Assembly (NCBI GenBank): GCA_022703215.1
Contig: JAKLEE010000003.1
Span: forward strand, 1-35,249
Direction: 5' to 3'
From: Spirochaetota bacterium
GTDB lineage: Bacteria > Spirochaetota > Spirochaetia > Treponematales > UBA12059
Length of the DNA stretch: 35,249 bases
This document shows, in pieces, positions 1 through 8,421 of this stretch (the first letter of the stretch is position 1; the number at the start of each line of letters is the position of its first letter). The notes below the pieces were generated by a model. It was not told the origin of the DNA, ran no database searches, and saw only the letters and a program-made list of their open reading frames with translations. Position numbers and translations under genes: made by a program.

Positions 1-665
1 TCGTATTCGCGGGCATGCCCCAATTCCAGGGACTCAACTTCGCCGTGCCGTCGCGCTGGATCGTCGCGCTCCTGCCCGGCCTCTACGACGGCGGCGAGAC
101 CGTGCACGCATGGACGGGCCTCGCGTTCCACGAGGATCCGGCCCCTCCCGAACTGCTTTACGCGTTTCCCGGAGCGCCGCGGGCGCCCAACCGCGGCGAC
201 CGACTCGCGTCGGTGGACGGCGTCGCGGTGAGCGCCCTGGTCGAGGCCCAGGCCCTCCTGCTCGACCGCGTCCCCGGCACCCTCGTCAACCTCGGTTTCG
301 AATCGGTAAGCGGGGCGTACGTCGTGCCCGTGGCCTTGCGGCCCCGTCCCGAACGGCCGGTGGACGAGGCGCTGCGACGCGACGTCCGGGAGAACCTGTA
401 TCCCGTGCTCTTCGGCATGCGCCTCGAGGCGCGGCCGGGCGGCTTGCTCGGCAAGGGCGGTTTCAGCGTGGAAAAGGTGTGGTTCGGAGGCGCCGCCGAC
501 GAGAGCGGCCTGTCCGAATCGGATCCGCTGCTGGTGCAGGATTTCGAGCTGCTCGAGGAAGAGCGCGTGGCCATCTTGAGGCTCTACGTGAAGCGCCGCA
601 AGGCCGGTTTCCTCGACGCGCTCATCGCGATTCCGGGCCTGCTCGACGTCTCCTCCTTCCTCTAG
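1..665 (+). CDS. Trypsin/PDZ-type (S1C-like) serine protease, C-terminal part
   Basis: The reading frame is open at the left window edge (codons read V-F-A-G before the first ATG at 15), so this is the 3' part of a longer gene. The visible part begins with a stretch (MPQFQGLNFAVPSRWI) that resembles the end of a chymotrypsin-fold protease domain, after the catalytic serine. Next come a PDZ-like segment (NRGDRLASVDGVAVSALVEA) and a second, shorter PDZ-like module ending in hydrophobic residues. A periplasmic HtrA/DegP-like quality-control role would fit. The catalytic triad and any signal peptide lie outside the window, so activity cannot be judged. A promoter follows 30 bases after the stop, so it is not in the chemotaxis operon. 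Assignment to the family is by pattern recognition only. Confidence 0.6.
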   Translation, partial: VFAGMPQFQGLNFAVPSRWIVALLPGLYDGGETVHAWTGLAFHEDPAPPELLYAFPGAPRAPNRGDRLASVDGVAVSALVEAQALLLDRVPGTLVNLGFESVSGAYVVPVALRPRPERPVDEALRRDVRENLYPVLFGMRLEARPGGLLGKGGFSVEKVWFGGAADESGLSESDPLLVQDFELLEEERVAILRLYVKRRKAGFLDALIAIPGLLDVSSFL

Positions 666-695
666 TCCCGAGGCCGGCGTCACGCCGCCCCGCCC

Positions 696-723
696 TTGCG
701 TCCGGTCCGGTATCGTCTATAAT
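696..723 (+). promoter_or_regulatory. Sigma70-type promoter of the chemosensory operon
   Basis: TTGCGT (696-701) and a perfect TATAAT (718-723) are separated by 16 bases. They lie in the 130-base gap before the STAS gene, giving a leader of about 65 bases. An inverted repeat, GTATCG (710-715) and CGATAC (724-729), flanks the -10 box exactly and may be an operator. No other good promoter is seen before 10326, so it may drive the whole cluster. Confidence 0.55.
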
Positions 724-795
724 CGATACGGTCGGGGAGGGCCGCGCCCTCGATCCCACGGGCGGCCCCGCAGGGTTTCGCTGGAAGGACGGGAA

Positions 796-1137
796 TTGGT
801 GAAGAACAAGCCGACGCAGAAACTGGTCGCTCCCGGGGGAGTCCTCGGCATCGAGACTGCTTCGCCCTTGAGGCAGGAGCTCCTTGCCGCCTTGGCCGGG
901 TCCGATGAAGTGCTCTTCGATTTCTCCGGCGCCGAGGACATCGATCTGGCCGTGTTGCAGGTGCTCTACGCGGCCCGGCGCAGCGCCGAGCTCGGAAAGG
1001 TTCGCTTCTCGTTGATGGGTAAGGTTTCGGAGAAGATCTCCAAACGCCTGCAGGTCGCCGGTTTTACCCATTCCCCCTGCCGCACCGGGGAGGAGCTCGA
1101 GACCTCGCTGGTCGATTACGGGAGCGCGACGAAATGA
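796..1137 (+). CDS. STAS-domain protein (anti-sigma antagonist-like) of a chemosensory operon
   Basis: A protein of about 113 aa made of a single STAS domain. The core (LFDFSGAEDIDLAVLQVL, residues 40-57) matches the central strand and helix of SpoIIAA/MlaB-like domains. The usual phosphorylated Ser/Thr is replaced: the D-S-S-G position reads D-L-A-V, so partner-switching by phosphorylation looks unlikely, and a phosphorylation-independent docking role is more plausible. The start is TTG at 796 or GTG at 799; the GGAC-type ribosome site at 785-793 fits either. Its stop overlaps the cheA start by four bases (ATGA), which implies translational coupling. STAS proteins of this sort are known in non-flagellar chemosensory clusters; the partner here is unknown. 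Confidence 0.7.
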   Translation: MVKNKPTQKLVAPGGVLGIETASPLRQELLAALAGSDEVLFDFSGAEDIDLAVLQVLYAARRSAELGKVRFSLMGKVSEKISKRLQVAGFTHSPCRTGEELETSLVDYGSATK

Positions 1138-3284
1138 TCGACGGCTTCAAGGAAACCTTCCGCGAGGAAGCAGAGGAGCTCCTGTCGGGGCTCGAGGGCA
1201 TCCTGCTCGAACTCGAAACCAAGCCCGGCGATCCGGAACTGCTGAATGCGGCGTTCCGCGCTGTGCACACGATCAAGGGTTCCGCGGGCATGTTCGGGTT
1301 CGAGGCGATCGGGCGCTTCGCGCACGATCTCGAGAACATCATGGACAGGATCCGCTCGGGCTCGCTTTCCATGACGAAGGACTTCGCGGACCTGGCCCTG
1401 TCTTGCCGCGACCACATCAGGACCCTGCTCGCGGCCGACGAGGATCCGGGACCCGCGATACAGGAGCGCACCGGGCAGTTGGTGGAGGCCCTGCGCGCAT
1501 ATGCCGCCAAGGGCTCGCGCGCGGACGGAGGAGAGTCCGAAGCGCCGTCGGAAGGGCGCGCCGACGCCTTGACGGATAATCCGGATGCAGGTGGAGAGGA
1601 AACCGTCTGGCGGCTTTCGTTCAAGCCGGGCCAGGGAGTGTTCCGCTCGGGAACCAAGGTGCTCCGCCTGCTCGAGGAACTGTCCGAGCTCGGCGACTGC
1701 GCGTGCTTCCCCCATACCGAGAACATCCCCGAGCTCGAGAAGCTCGATCCCGAGGCCTGCCTGACCTCCTGGGACGCGATCATCGCCAGCGGCAAGGGGC
1801 CTGACGCGATCAAGGACGTCTTCATCTTCATCGAGTCCGAATCCGAGATCGCCCTCGAGAAGATCGAGGAGGCAGCGATACTCCAGGAACGCGAGGAGCC
1901 CAAAAAGCTCGGCGAGATCCTCCTCGATCGGGGCATCGTGACGAGGGCGGCGATCGACGAGGCCCTGCGGTCCCAGCGCCGCCTCGGCGAGGTGCTCATA
2001 GAAAAAAAACTTGTATCGAAGGAACAGGTCGAATCCGCCTTGGTCGAGCAGGAGCACCTGAAGCGCGTTCAGGAGCGCCAGGTGGATACGGGAGCCGCGA
2101 GCATAAGGGTCGCCAGCGAGAAGCTGGACCAGCTCGTGGACCTGGTCGGCGAGCTCGTGACCCTCCAGGCCCGGCTTTCCCAGACGGCCCTCGGCATCCA
2201 GGATCCCGGCCTGACCGGCATCTCGGAGATGTTCGACCGCCTGATCTCGCAGCTGCGCGACAACACCATGAGCATCCGCATGCTGCCGATCGGTTCGACC
2301 TTCAACAAGTTCAGGCGCGTGGTGCGCGACCTCTCCCTCGAGCTCGGGAAGGATGCCGAGCTCGCGACCGAAGGCGCCGAGACGGAACTCGACAAGACCG
2401 TCATCGAGAAGCTCGGCGACCCGCTCGTGCACATAATCCGCAACTCGCTCGACCATGGCATCGAGCGGCCGGCGGACCGGCTCGCCGCGGGAAAACCTCG
2501 CTCGGGCACAATACGGCTCTCCGCCATGCATTCGGGCGCCTACGTGCTGATCCAGGTTGCCGACGACGGCGCGGGCCTGGACCGCGCGGCCATCAAGGCG
2601 AAGGCGCTCGAACGGGGCATCATAAGTCCCGGCGCGGACCTCCCCGATCAGGAGATAGACCAGCTGATCTTCGCCCCGGGCTTCTCGACGGCGAAGACCG
2701 TCACCAAGGTTTCGGGCCGCGGCGTCGGCATGGACGTGGTCAAGCGGGAGATCGATTCGCTCGGCGGCACGGTCCTCCTCAAGAGCGAGCGGGGCCACGG
2801 CACCACCATGACCCTCAAGATCCCGCTCACCCTCGCGATCATCGAAGGCCTGCTCGTGAAGGTCGCCGACGAATTCTACGTGGTCCCCCTTTCGAGCGTG
2901 GATGGCTGCATCGAGATCAGGTCCGACGAGGTGGTGGAGCGCGACGGCAAGCGGATCATCACCTATCGCGGCGAACTCCTGCCCTTCGTCCCGCTCCGGA
3001 CCTGGTTCGATTCTCCCGGCGAAGCGCCGGCCATCTCGCAGATCGTCATCGTCAACGCCCTCGATTCGCGCATCGGTTTCGTGGTCGATCAGGTGATCGG
3101 CGACTACCAGACCGTGGTCAAGCCGCTCGGACGGCTCTACCGGAACGTGCGCGGACTGTCGGGCGCCACGATACTCGGCGACGGCACCGTCGCGCTCATC
3201 CTCGACGTGAACCGCCTCTCGCAGGCGGTCAAGCGCGACTCGACCGGCAGGGCGGGGCGCGACGAGGCGTTGCTCGATGCCTGA
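1134..3284 (+). CDS. cheA: Chemotaxis histidine kinase CheA with an unusual inserted repeat domain
   Basis: A 716-aa cytoplasmic kinase that autophosphorylates and passes phosphate to CheY and CheB. Domains in order: Hpt (P1) with phospho-accepting H45 in AVHTIKGSAG; a P2-like region at about 158-245; an insertion at about 258-306 with two KLGEILLDRGIV-like repeats; the P3 dimerisation helices (about 325-390); an ATPase domain with N box HIIRNSLDHGIE (433-444), G1 DDGAG (477-481) and G2 GRGVGM (528-533); and a C-terminal CheW-like P5 domain from about 568. All catalytic motifs are intact. It overlaps the STAS gene by 4 bases and cheR by 8. The inserted repeat resembles the N-terminal MshEN/GspE-N domain of type II secretion and pilus ATPases. 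No separate receiver domain is fused. Confidence 0.97.
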   Translation: MIDGFKETFREEAEELLSGLEGILLELETKPGDPELLNAAFRAVHTIKGSAGMFGFEAIGRFAHDLENIMDRIRSGSLSMTKDFADLALSCRDHIRTLLAADEDPGPAIQERTGQLVEALRAYAAKGSRADGGESEAPSEGRADALTDNPDAGGEETVWRLSFKPGQGVFRSGTKVLRLLEELSELGDCACFPHTENIPELEKLDPEACLTSWDAIIASGKGPDAIKDVFIFIESESEIALEKIEEAAILQEREEPKKLGEILLDRGIVTRAAIDEALRSQRRLGEVLIEKKLVSKEQVESALVEQEHLKRVQERQVDTGAASIRVASEKLDQLVDLVGELVTLQARLSQTALGIQDPGLTGISEMFDRLISQLRDNTMSIRMLPIGSTFNKFRRVVRDLSLELGKDAELATEGAETELDKTVIEKLGDPLVHIIRNSLDHGIERPADRLAAGKPRSGTIRLSAMHSGAYVLIQVADDGAGLDRAAIKAKALERGIISPGADLPDQEIDQLIFAPGFSTAKTVTKVSGRGVGMDVVKREIDSLGGTVLLKSERGHGTTMTLKIPLTLAIIEGLLVKVADEFYVVPLSSVDGCIEIRSDEVVERDGKRIITYRGELLPFVPLRTWFDSPGEAPAISQIVIVNALDSRIGFVVDQVIGDYQTVVKPLGRLYRNVRGLSGATILGDGTVALILDVNRLSQAVKRDSTGRAGRDEALLDA

Positions 3285-4128
3285 GCGCCTGGAGACCGTC
3301 GGCTACGGCGCCCTGAGCGACCGTGATTTCAGGCGCCTCTCGGAATACATCGAGCGGGAGCTCGGCATCCGCATGCCTGACACCAAGCGCGTCATGCTCG
3401 AAAGCCGGCTCCAGAAGCGCGTGCGCCTGCTCGGGCTGGACGGTTTCCCGGCTTACGTCGACTATGTGTTCTCCGACGAAGGCAGCCGGCATGAAATCCT
3501 CAATATGATCGACGCGGTCACGACCAACAAGACCGACTTTTTCAGGGAAGCCGACCACTTCGACTTTATCGAGCGTACCCTCGTGCCCGAGGCCATGGTC
3601 GCAGGCGGTGGAAGGCCACTGCGTTTCTGGAGCGCCGGCTGCTCCACCGGCGAGGAACCCTATACCCTCGCCATGGTGCTCGAGGAAAGCCGCGCGGACC
3701 ACCGGGGGCTGGAATACTCCATCGTGGCCAGCGACATCTCCACGGCCGTGCTCCAGAAGGCAATTACCGCCGTGTACGACGAGGAGCGCGTGTCCGACGT
3801 TCCCGTCTCGTTCCGGAAGAAATACCTGCTGCGCAGCAAGGACCGGGCTCCCGCCCGGGTGCGGATCCGACCCGAGCTGCGCGCCCGCGTCGAGTTCGTA
3901 CGCGTCAATCTCATGGACGACCGCTACCCGGTGGAAGGGAGCTTCGACGCCGTTTTCTGCCGGAACGTCATAATTTATTTCGAGCGGCCGACCCAGGAGC
4001 GCATCCTCAGGCGGCTCGTGGACCACGTCCGGCCCGACGGCTACCTCGTGCTCGGACATTCGGAGACCCTGACCGGCATGGACATGCCACTCAAGTCGGT
4101 GGCTCCGACCATCTACCGGAAAACCTGA
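3277..4128 (+). CDS. cheR: Chemoreceptor methyltransferase CheR
   Basis: A 283-aa SAM-dependent methyltransferase that methylates glutamates of chemoreceptors. The N-terminal helical domain (about 10-75) is followed by the family motif [10 protein letters not shown] (82-91), the SAM-binding loop [12 protein letters not shown] (119-130), the acidic ASDIS strand (151-155) and the FCRNVIIYF signature near the C terminus. Length is usual for the family. The ATG lies within the last codons of cheA, an 8-base overlap. No tetratricopeptide extension and no C-terminal pentapeptide-binding oddity is visible. No receptor gene lies in the window, so its target must be encoded elsewhere. Confidence 0.96.
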   Translation: MPERLETVGYGALSDRDFRRLSEYIERELGIRMPDTKRVMLESRLQKRVRLLGLDGFPAYVDYVFSDEGSRHEILNMIDAVTTNKTDFFREADHFDFIERTLVPEAMVAGGGRPLRFWSAGCSTGEEPYTLAMVLEESRADHRGLEYSIVASDISTAVLQKAITAVYDEERVSDVPVSFRKKYLLRSKDRAPARVRIRPELRARVEFVRVNLMDDRYPVEGSFDAVFCRNVIIYFERPTQERILRRLVDHVRPDGYLVLGHSETLTGMDMPLKSVAPTIYRKT

Positions 4129-4154
4129 GAGACGGGACGGGGAGGATAGGGAAC

Positions 4155-5237
4155 GTGGCCGAGCGGATCCGTGTCATGGTGGTTGACGACAGCGCAGTCG
4201 TCAGGCAGACCCTCAAGGAACTACTCAACCAGGATCCCGGCATCGAAGTGGTGTCGGTCGCGCCGGATCCGCTTTTCGCCCTGGCCAAGATCGAAGCCGA
4301 CAGGCCGGACGTCATCATCAGTGACGTCGAGATGCCGCGCATGGACGGCCTCACCTTCCTCAGGCAGGTCATGGAGAAGTGGCGCATCCCGGTGGTCATC
4401 TGCTCCTCCAAGACCGAGGCGGGCAGCGACAACGCTATCAGGGCCATGGAGTACGGCGCCGTCGAGATAATCCAGAAACCCAAGCTCGGCACCAAGCAGT
4501 TCCTGGAGGAATCCCGGGTGGAATTCGGGGACGTGGTCCGGGCGGCCGCCATGGCCAGGGGGCGCGTCGTCGCGAGGCCGCTGCCGGCTCCGCCGCCCAA
4601 CCCGAGTCCGAAGCTCACCGCGGACGTGATCCTGCCCAAGCCCGGAAACGGCGAGGGAATCATCGAGACCACAGAACGCGTCGTGGTGGTCGGCGCCTCG
4701 ACCGGCGGCACCGAGGCGCTCAAGGATTTCCTCGAGGTGTTCCCGGAGGACGGGCCAGGCATCGTCATCGTCCAGCACATGCCCGAGCATTTCACGGCGG
4801 CCTTCGCCAAGCGCCTCGACGGGCTGTGCCGCCTGGGCGTCAAGGAAGCCGCCGACGGCGACTCGGTCATTCGTGGCCGGGCCTTGATCGCGCCCGGAAA
4901 CCGTCATACCCTGCTCAAGCGCTCCGGCGCGCGGTATTACGTCGAGGTGAAGGAAGGCCCCCTCGTCTGCCGCCACCGCCCGAGCGTCGACGTGTTGTTC
5001 CGCTCGGCCGCCCGGTACGCTGGCCGGAACGCCATCGGGGTCATCATGACGGGCATGGGCGACGACGGGGCCCGCGGCATGAAGGAGCTGCACGACGCGG
5101 GGGCCTGGTGCCTGGCCCAGGACGAGCAGAGCTGCGTGGTTTTCGGCATGCCCAACGAGGCCATAAAGCTCGGCGGCGTGGACCTCGTCCTGCCGCTCGG
5201 GAGCCTCGCGGGAGAGGTGCAGAAGCGCGCGCGATAG
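4155..5237 (+). CDS. cheB: Chemoreceptor methylesterase/deamidase CheB
   Basis: A 360-aa two-domain enzyme that removes methyl groups from receptors when phosphorylated by CheA. The receiver domain (about 5-120) has the acidic pair D11-D12, phospho-acceptor D57 in [11 protein letters not shown], and K109. A proline-rich linker (about 140-165) leads to the esterase domain with catalytic S182 in GASTGG, H208 in VQHMPEHF and D304 in TGMGDDG, so the triad is complete. The start is GTG at 4155, chosen because GGAGG (4141-4145) lies nine bases upstream. It pairs with the adjacent cheR as the adaptation arm of this system. Confidence 0.96.
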   Translation: MAERIRVMVVDDSAVVRQTLKELLNQDPGIEVVSVAPDPLFALAKIEADRPDVIISDVEMPRMDGLTFLRQVMEKWRIPVVICSSKTEAGSDNAIRAMEYGAVEIIQKPKLGTKQFLEESRVEFGDVVRAAAMARGRVVARPLPAPPPNPSPKLTADVILPKPGNGEGIIETTERVVVVGASTGGTEALKDFLEVFPEDGPGIVIVQHMPEHFTAAFAKRLDGLCRLGVKEAADGDSVIRGRALIAPGNRHTLLKRSGARYYVEVKEGPLVCRHRPSVDVLFRSAARYAGRNAIGVIMTGMGDDGARGMKELHDAGAWCLAQDEQSCVVFGMPNEAIKLGGVDLVLPLGSLAGEVQKRAR

Positions 5238-5306
5238 GATTCGACGGAGGCCGGAGCCGGCGACGCCGATCCGGCCGCCCTGCGATATGACAAGGAGGAA
5301 CGACGC

Positions 5307-5675
5307 ATGGCCAAGAGGATTCTCATCATCGACGATTCGGCGGCCATCCGCCAAAGCATCACCTACATCCTCAACCAGGAAGGGTACGAAACCATCGAGG
5401 CGAAGGACGGGCAGGAAGCCCTCGACATGCTGCCGACGCTCGACGCGATCGACCTCATCATCACCGACGTCAACATGCCCAATCTCGACGGCATCTCCTT
5501 CATCCGGAAGGCCCGCGAGCTGGTGAAGTACCGCTTCACGCCCATCCTCGTGTTGACCACCGAAAGCCAGGGCACCAAGATGAACGAGGGCAAGGAAGCG
5601 GGAGCGACCGGCTGGATAGTCAAGCCGTTCAGCGCCGACAAGCTGCTCGGAATCGTCCGGAAAGTGGCGGAGTGA
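5307..5675 (+). CDS. cheY: Chemotaxis response regulator CheY
   Basis: A 122-aa stand-alone receiver. The acidic residues D9-D10, phospho-acceptor D54 (ITDVNMPNLDG), the T84-T85 switch region and K106 (IVKPF) are all present. There is no output domain, as in motor-binding or relay CheY proteins. A strong ribosome site (AAGGAGG, 5291-5297) precedes the ATG. The 69-base gap after cheB shows no clear promoter. The gene runs directly into cheW. In this cluster it could act on a motor or serve as a phosphate sink for CheA; the sequence does not tell which. Confidence 0.95.
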   Translation: MAKRILIIDDSAAIRQSITYILNQEGYETIEAKDGQEALDMLPTLDAIDLIITDVNMPNLDGISFIRKARELVKYRFTPILVLTTESQGTKMNEGKEAGATGWIVKPFSADKLLGIVRKVAE

Positions 5676-5686
5676 GCGGGGGAACG

Positions 5687-6169
5687 ATGGCGGAATACGC
5701 CGGACGGGCAGGACAGTACCTTTCTTTCAATCTCGGGGACGGCCAGTACGCCATTCCCGTGGCCAGGGTCGAGGTGGTGCTCGAAAAACAGCCCATCACC
5801 CGGGTGCCCCGGGCCCGGCCCTGGCTGCGCGGCGTGACGAACCACCGCGGCTCGGTCATTCCCGTGGTCGACCTCAAGCTTCGCTTCGGGATGGGCGAGA
5901 CCCCGATCGCCGAAGGCATCTCGATCATCGTGCTCCAGCTTGATTTCGACGGGGACATCGTGACCGTCGGCATGCTCGCCGACGGTGTCCGCGAGGTCAT
6001 CGATATCGAGACCGCCGAGCTCGAATCCGCTCCCGACGTGGGAGGAAAGCTCGACCGCAAGGCCATCGCCGCCATCGGCAAGAAGGACGGGGCGTTCATC
6101 GTCATCCTGGACGTGGACGAGGCGTTCGCCACCGACGGGGCGGCGTTCGCACCGGACGAGGCCGAATGA
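5687..6169 (+). CDS. cheW: Chemotaxis adaptor CheW
   Basis: A CheW scaffold protein of about 160 aa that links receptors to CheA. The paired SH3-like folds are recognisable from QYLSFNLGDGQYAIPVARVE at the N terminus, the conserved RGVTNHRGSVIPVVDL centre, and IVILDVDEAF near the end. ATG at 5687 is preferred because the family homology starts just after it. A GTG at 5672 that overlaps the cheY stop is an alternative adding five residues. Its stop overlaps the next gene's ATG by four bases, coupling the adaptor to a hybrid histidine kinase rather than to another che gene. Confidence 0.94.
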   Translation: MAEYAGRAGQYLSFNLGDGQYAIPVARVEVVLEKQPITRVPRARPWLRGVTNHRGSVIPVVDLKLRFGMGETPIAEGISIIVLQLDFDGDIVTVGMLADGVREVIDIETAELESAPDVGGKLDRKAIAAIGKKDGAFIVILDVDEAFATDGAAFAPDEAE

Positions 6170-7989
6170 GGGAAGGCCGGGCCGTCCGCGTCCTCGTCGT
6201 GGAGGACGAGAGCGTCGTCGCGCTTGACGCGCGGCTCAGGCTCGAAGGGCTCGGTTACGCCGTCGTCGGAATCGCGGACAATGCCGCCGACGCGCTGGGT
6301 CTCGCGGCGCGCGAAAATCCGGACCTGGTCCTGATGGACATCCGCATTAAGGGCGAGACCGACGGAATCGCGGCCGCCGAGGCGCTCCGCGACATGAGCG
6401 ACGTGCCGGTCGTGTTCGCCACCGCCTACGCCGACGACGATACCCTGTCGCGCGCGAAGACCTCGAGTCCCTACGGTTACATCGTCAAGCCCTTCCAGGA
6501 GCGGGAGCTCAAGATTGTCATCGAGCTGGCGCTGGCGAAGCACGAGTACGAGAGGGGTATGCGCGAGGCCCGGGACCTCGCGGAAGCGGCCTCGCGCGCG
6601 AAAAGCGGCTTCCTGGCCACGATGAGCCATGAGCTCATGACCCCCCTCAACTCGATCATCGGGTTCACCGAGCTCGCGATGGACGGTGCCGACGAGGAAG
6701 GTCGCGGCAACCTCGCGATAGCCTTGGAAAGCGCCCGTTCACTCAAGTCGCTCATCGACTCTGTGCTCGAGTACGCGAGGCTCGAGTCCGGCGATGACCG
6801 GGTGCTGGCGACGGACATCGACCCCGTCGCTGATCTGGAGTCGCTGCTCGGCCAGTACGCGGCGCGGGCGAGGGTTAAGGGCCTTGAAATTTCCCTCGCC
6901 GAGGACCCCGGCCTGCCTTCAAAAGTCCGCCTTGACGGCCGGAAGTTGCTGCACGCCGCCTCTTGCCTGCTGGACAACGCGGTGAAGTTCACCGGCCGCG
7001 GTTTCGTCCGCCTGGCGCTCTCGCGGTCCACGCTGCCCGACGGAAAACCGTCGCTCCTCATCGAGGTATCAGATTCCGGGCCGGGGATACCCGAAGGCCG
7101 GCGGGACGAAGCCTTCGGCGGCTTCGTGCAGCTCGATCCTTCGTACCGGCGGAAGGCTGGAGGCGCAGGGCTCGGGCTGGCGATCGCTAAGGGCCTGGCT
7201 GGCTTGATGGGCGGAAGGGTGGAGTTGGCCGACCGTCCCGGTGGTGGCACCCTGGTGCGCCTCGAGGTGCCGTGCCGGGAAGCGGGAAGCGCCGCGGAGC
7301 GCCGCGACGCGTTCCGCGGCCGGACTGTCGCCCTGGCGGGCGTCGCCGAACCCTGCGCGTCCGACATGGCCGGCGCCGTGGAAGCCCTCGGCGGCCGCGT
7401 CACGACCCTGTCCGGCCCGGGCGAGCTCGAGCGCTTCCTCGCGTCGGACCCGGAGGCGCTCGCCCTGGTCGACGAAGCGCTGGCCCCCGCCGGCCCGGAA
7501 GGCGCGGCGGGTAGCAGCGGGCGGATTCTTTCGTTGCGGAGGCGGGGAACGGGCCGGAAGGCCTCTCCCTGGTACGGGCCCTTCGCCTGGTACCCCGTCG
7601 GTATCCGGAAGCTCCTGATTTTCGCCGCGGGCGAAAGTCCCGATCGCGACGGCGCCGACCGCGAAGTCCCCGCGCGCCCCGCGAAGTCCGGCGACGCGGC
7701 GCGCGACGGCGGAAGCGGTTTCGCCGAGCTGCTGGGGGACCTGCGCTCGGAGTTGGGCGATGACCGGACGGAACTCGACGACCTCGCGCGCCTCTCCACG
7801 GCGCTCGGGAAGGCGCTCGCCGAATCCGATTTCGAGGCGGCCGAGCGGGCGGCGCAGCTCTACCGGGATCGGGCCGAGGCCAGGGGTTCGAAGAGCGGCG
7901 CACGCGCGGCGTTCGCCGCGCTGCGCGCCGCCCGGCGCTCCGACGCCGCCGGGCTCGCCGAGTTCGAACGGCGCTTTTCCGCGACCTGA
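6166..7989 (+). CDS. Hybrid histidine kinase: receiver, HisKA, HATPase and degenerate receiver
   Basis: A 607-aa cytoplasmic protein without membrane segments. The N-terminal receiver (about 8-125) has E13-D14, D58 (LVLMDIRIKG) and K108. A short coiled linker leads to a HisKA domain with H155 in MSHELMTPLN, where the usual arginine after HEL is Met. The ATPase domain follows, with N271, G1 DSGPGI (303-308) and G2 GAGLGL (333-338). Residues about 387-490 look like a receiver that has lost its acidic pocket. The last 90 residues are charged and helical, without a recognisable HxxKG Hpt motif. Having no sensor domain, it probably takes its input as phosphate on D58, perhaps from CheA. It overlaps cheW by four bases. 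Confidence 0.9.
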   Translation: MREGRAVRVLVVEDESVVALDARLRLEGLGYAVVGIADNAADALGLAARENPDLVLMDIRIKGETDGIAAAEALRDMSDVPVVFATAYADDDTLSRAKTSSPYGYIVKPFQERELKIVIELALAKHEYERGMREARDLAEAASRAKSGFLATMSHELMTPLNSIIGFTELAMDGADEEGRGNLAIALESARSLKSLIDSVLEYARLESGDDRVLATDIDPVADLESLLGQYAARARVKGLEISLAEDPGLPSKVRLDGRKLLHAASCLLDNAVKFTGRGFVRLALSRSTLPDGKPSLLIEVSDSGPGIPEGRRDEAFGGFVQLDPSYRRKAGGAGLGLAIAKGLAGLMGGRVELADRPGGGTLVRLEVPCREAGSAAERRDAFRGRTVALAGVAEPCASDMAGAVEALGGRVTTLSGPGELERFLASDPEALALVDEALAPAGPEGAAGSSGRILSLRRRGTGRKASPWYGPFAWYPVGIRKLLIFAAGESPDRDGADREVPARPAKSGDAARDGGSGFAELLGDLRSELGDDRTELDDLARLSTALGKALAESDFEAAERAAQLYRDRAEARGSKSGARAAFAALRAARRSDAAGLAEFERRFSAT

Positions 7990-8000
7990 GGGAGGGAACC

Positions 8001-8414
8001 ATGCGGATGCTGATAGCAGAGGATGATTTCGCCTCGAGGCGCATGATGCTGAAGCTCCTGGAGCCCTGGGGCCAGGCCGACCTCGCTGTGGACGGACAGG
8101 AGGCTATAGACGCCTTCGAGCTCGCCTGGGTGGAACGATCCCCCTACGAGCTCATCTTCATGGACATCATGATGCCCAAGGTGGACGGCCAGGAAGCCCT
8201 CAAGGCGATCAGGAAGTCCGAGTCCGAACGGGGCGTGCCGCCGTCGCGCGAGGTGCGCGTGATCATGACGAGCGTACTCGAGGATCCGCGGAATGTCCTG
8301 GAGGCCTTCGGCAAGGGCGGGGCGACCGCCTATCTGGTCAAGCCCATCTCCCGGGACAAGCTGGAGGCCGAGCTCGGGCGACTCGGCTTCCCCCCCGCGT
8401 CGAAGCGGGGTTAG
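8001..8414 (+). CDS. Stand-alone response regulator receiver
   Basis: A 137-aa single receiver domain with acidic E7-D8-D9, phospho-acceptor D55 (LIFMDIMMPKVDG), a T/S switch in VIMTS, and K114 in YLVKPIS. It has no DNA-binding or enzymatic output domain. A good ribosome site (GGAGGGAACC, 7989-7998) overlaps the stop of the preceding kinase. It lies between two hybrid kinases, which suggests a shuttle in a multi-step phosphorelay. It is distinct from the cheY at 5307, with a longer alpha4/beta5 region (SESERGVPPSREV before beta4). Confidence 0.92.
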   Translation: MRMLIAEDDFASRRMMLKLLEPWGQADLAVDGQEAIDAFELAWVERSPYELIFMDIMMPKVDGQEALKAIRKSESERGVPPSREVRVIMTSVLEDPRNVLEAFGKGGATAYLVKPISRDKLEAELGRLGFPPASKRG

Positions 8415-8421
8415 GCGGAAC

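Noticed and set aside
675-687. Small hairpin CGGCG-TCA-CGCCG after the protease gene
   Set aside because: Only a 5-bp stem with no T tract; common by chance at this GC content.
8293-8421. Upstream in-frame extension of the second hybrid kinase
   Set aside because: It overlaps the response regulator gene in another frame and has no receiver homology. The fold begins at the ATG at 8422.
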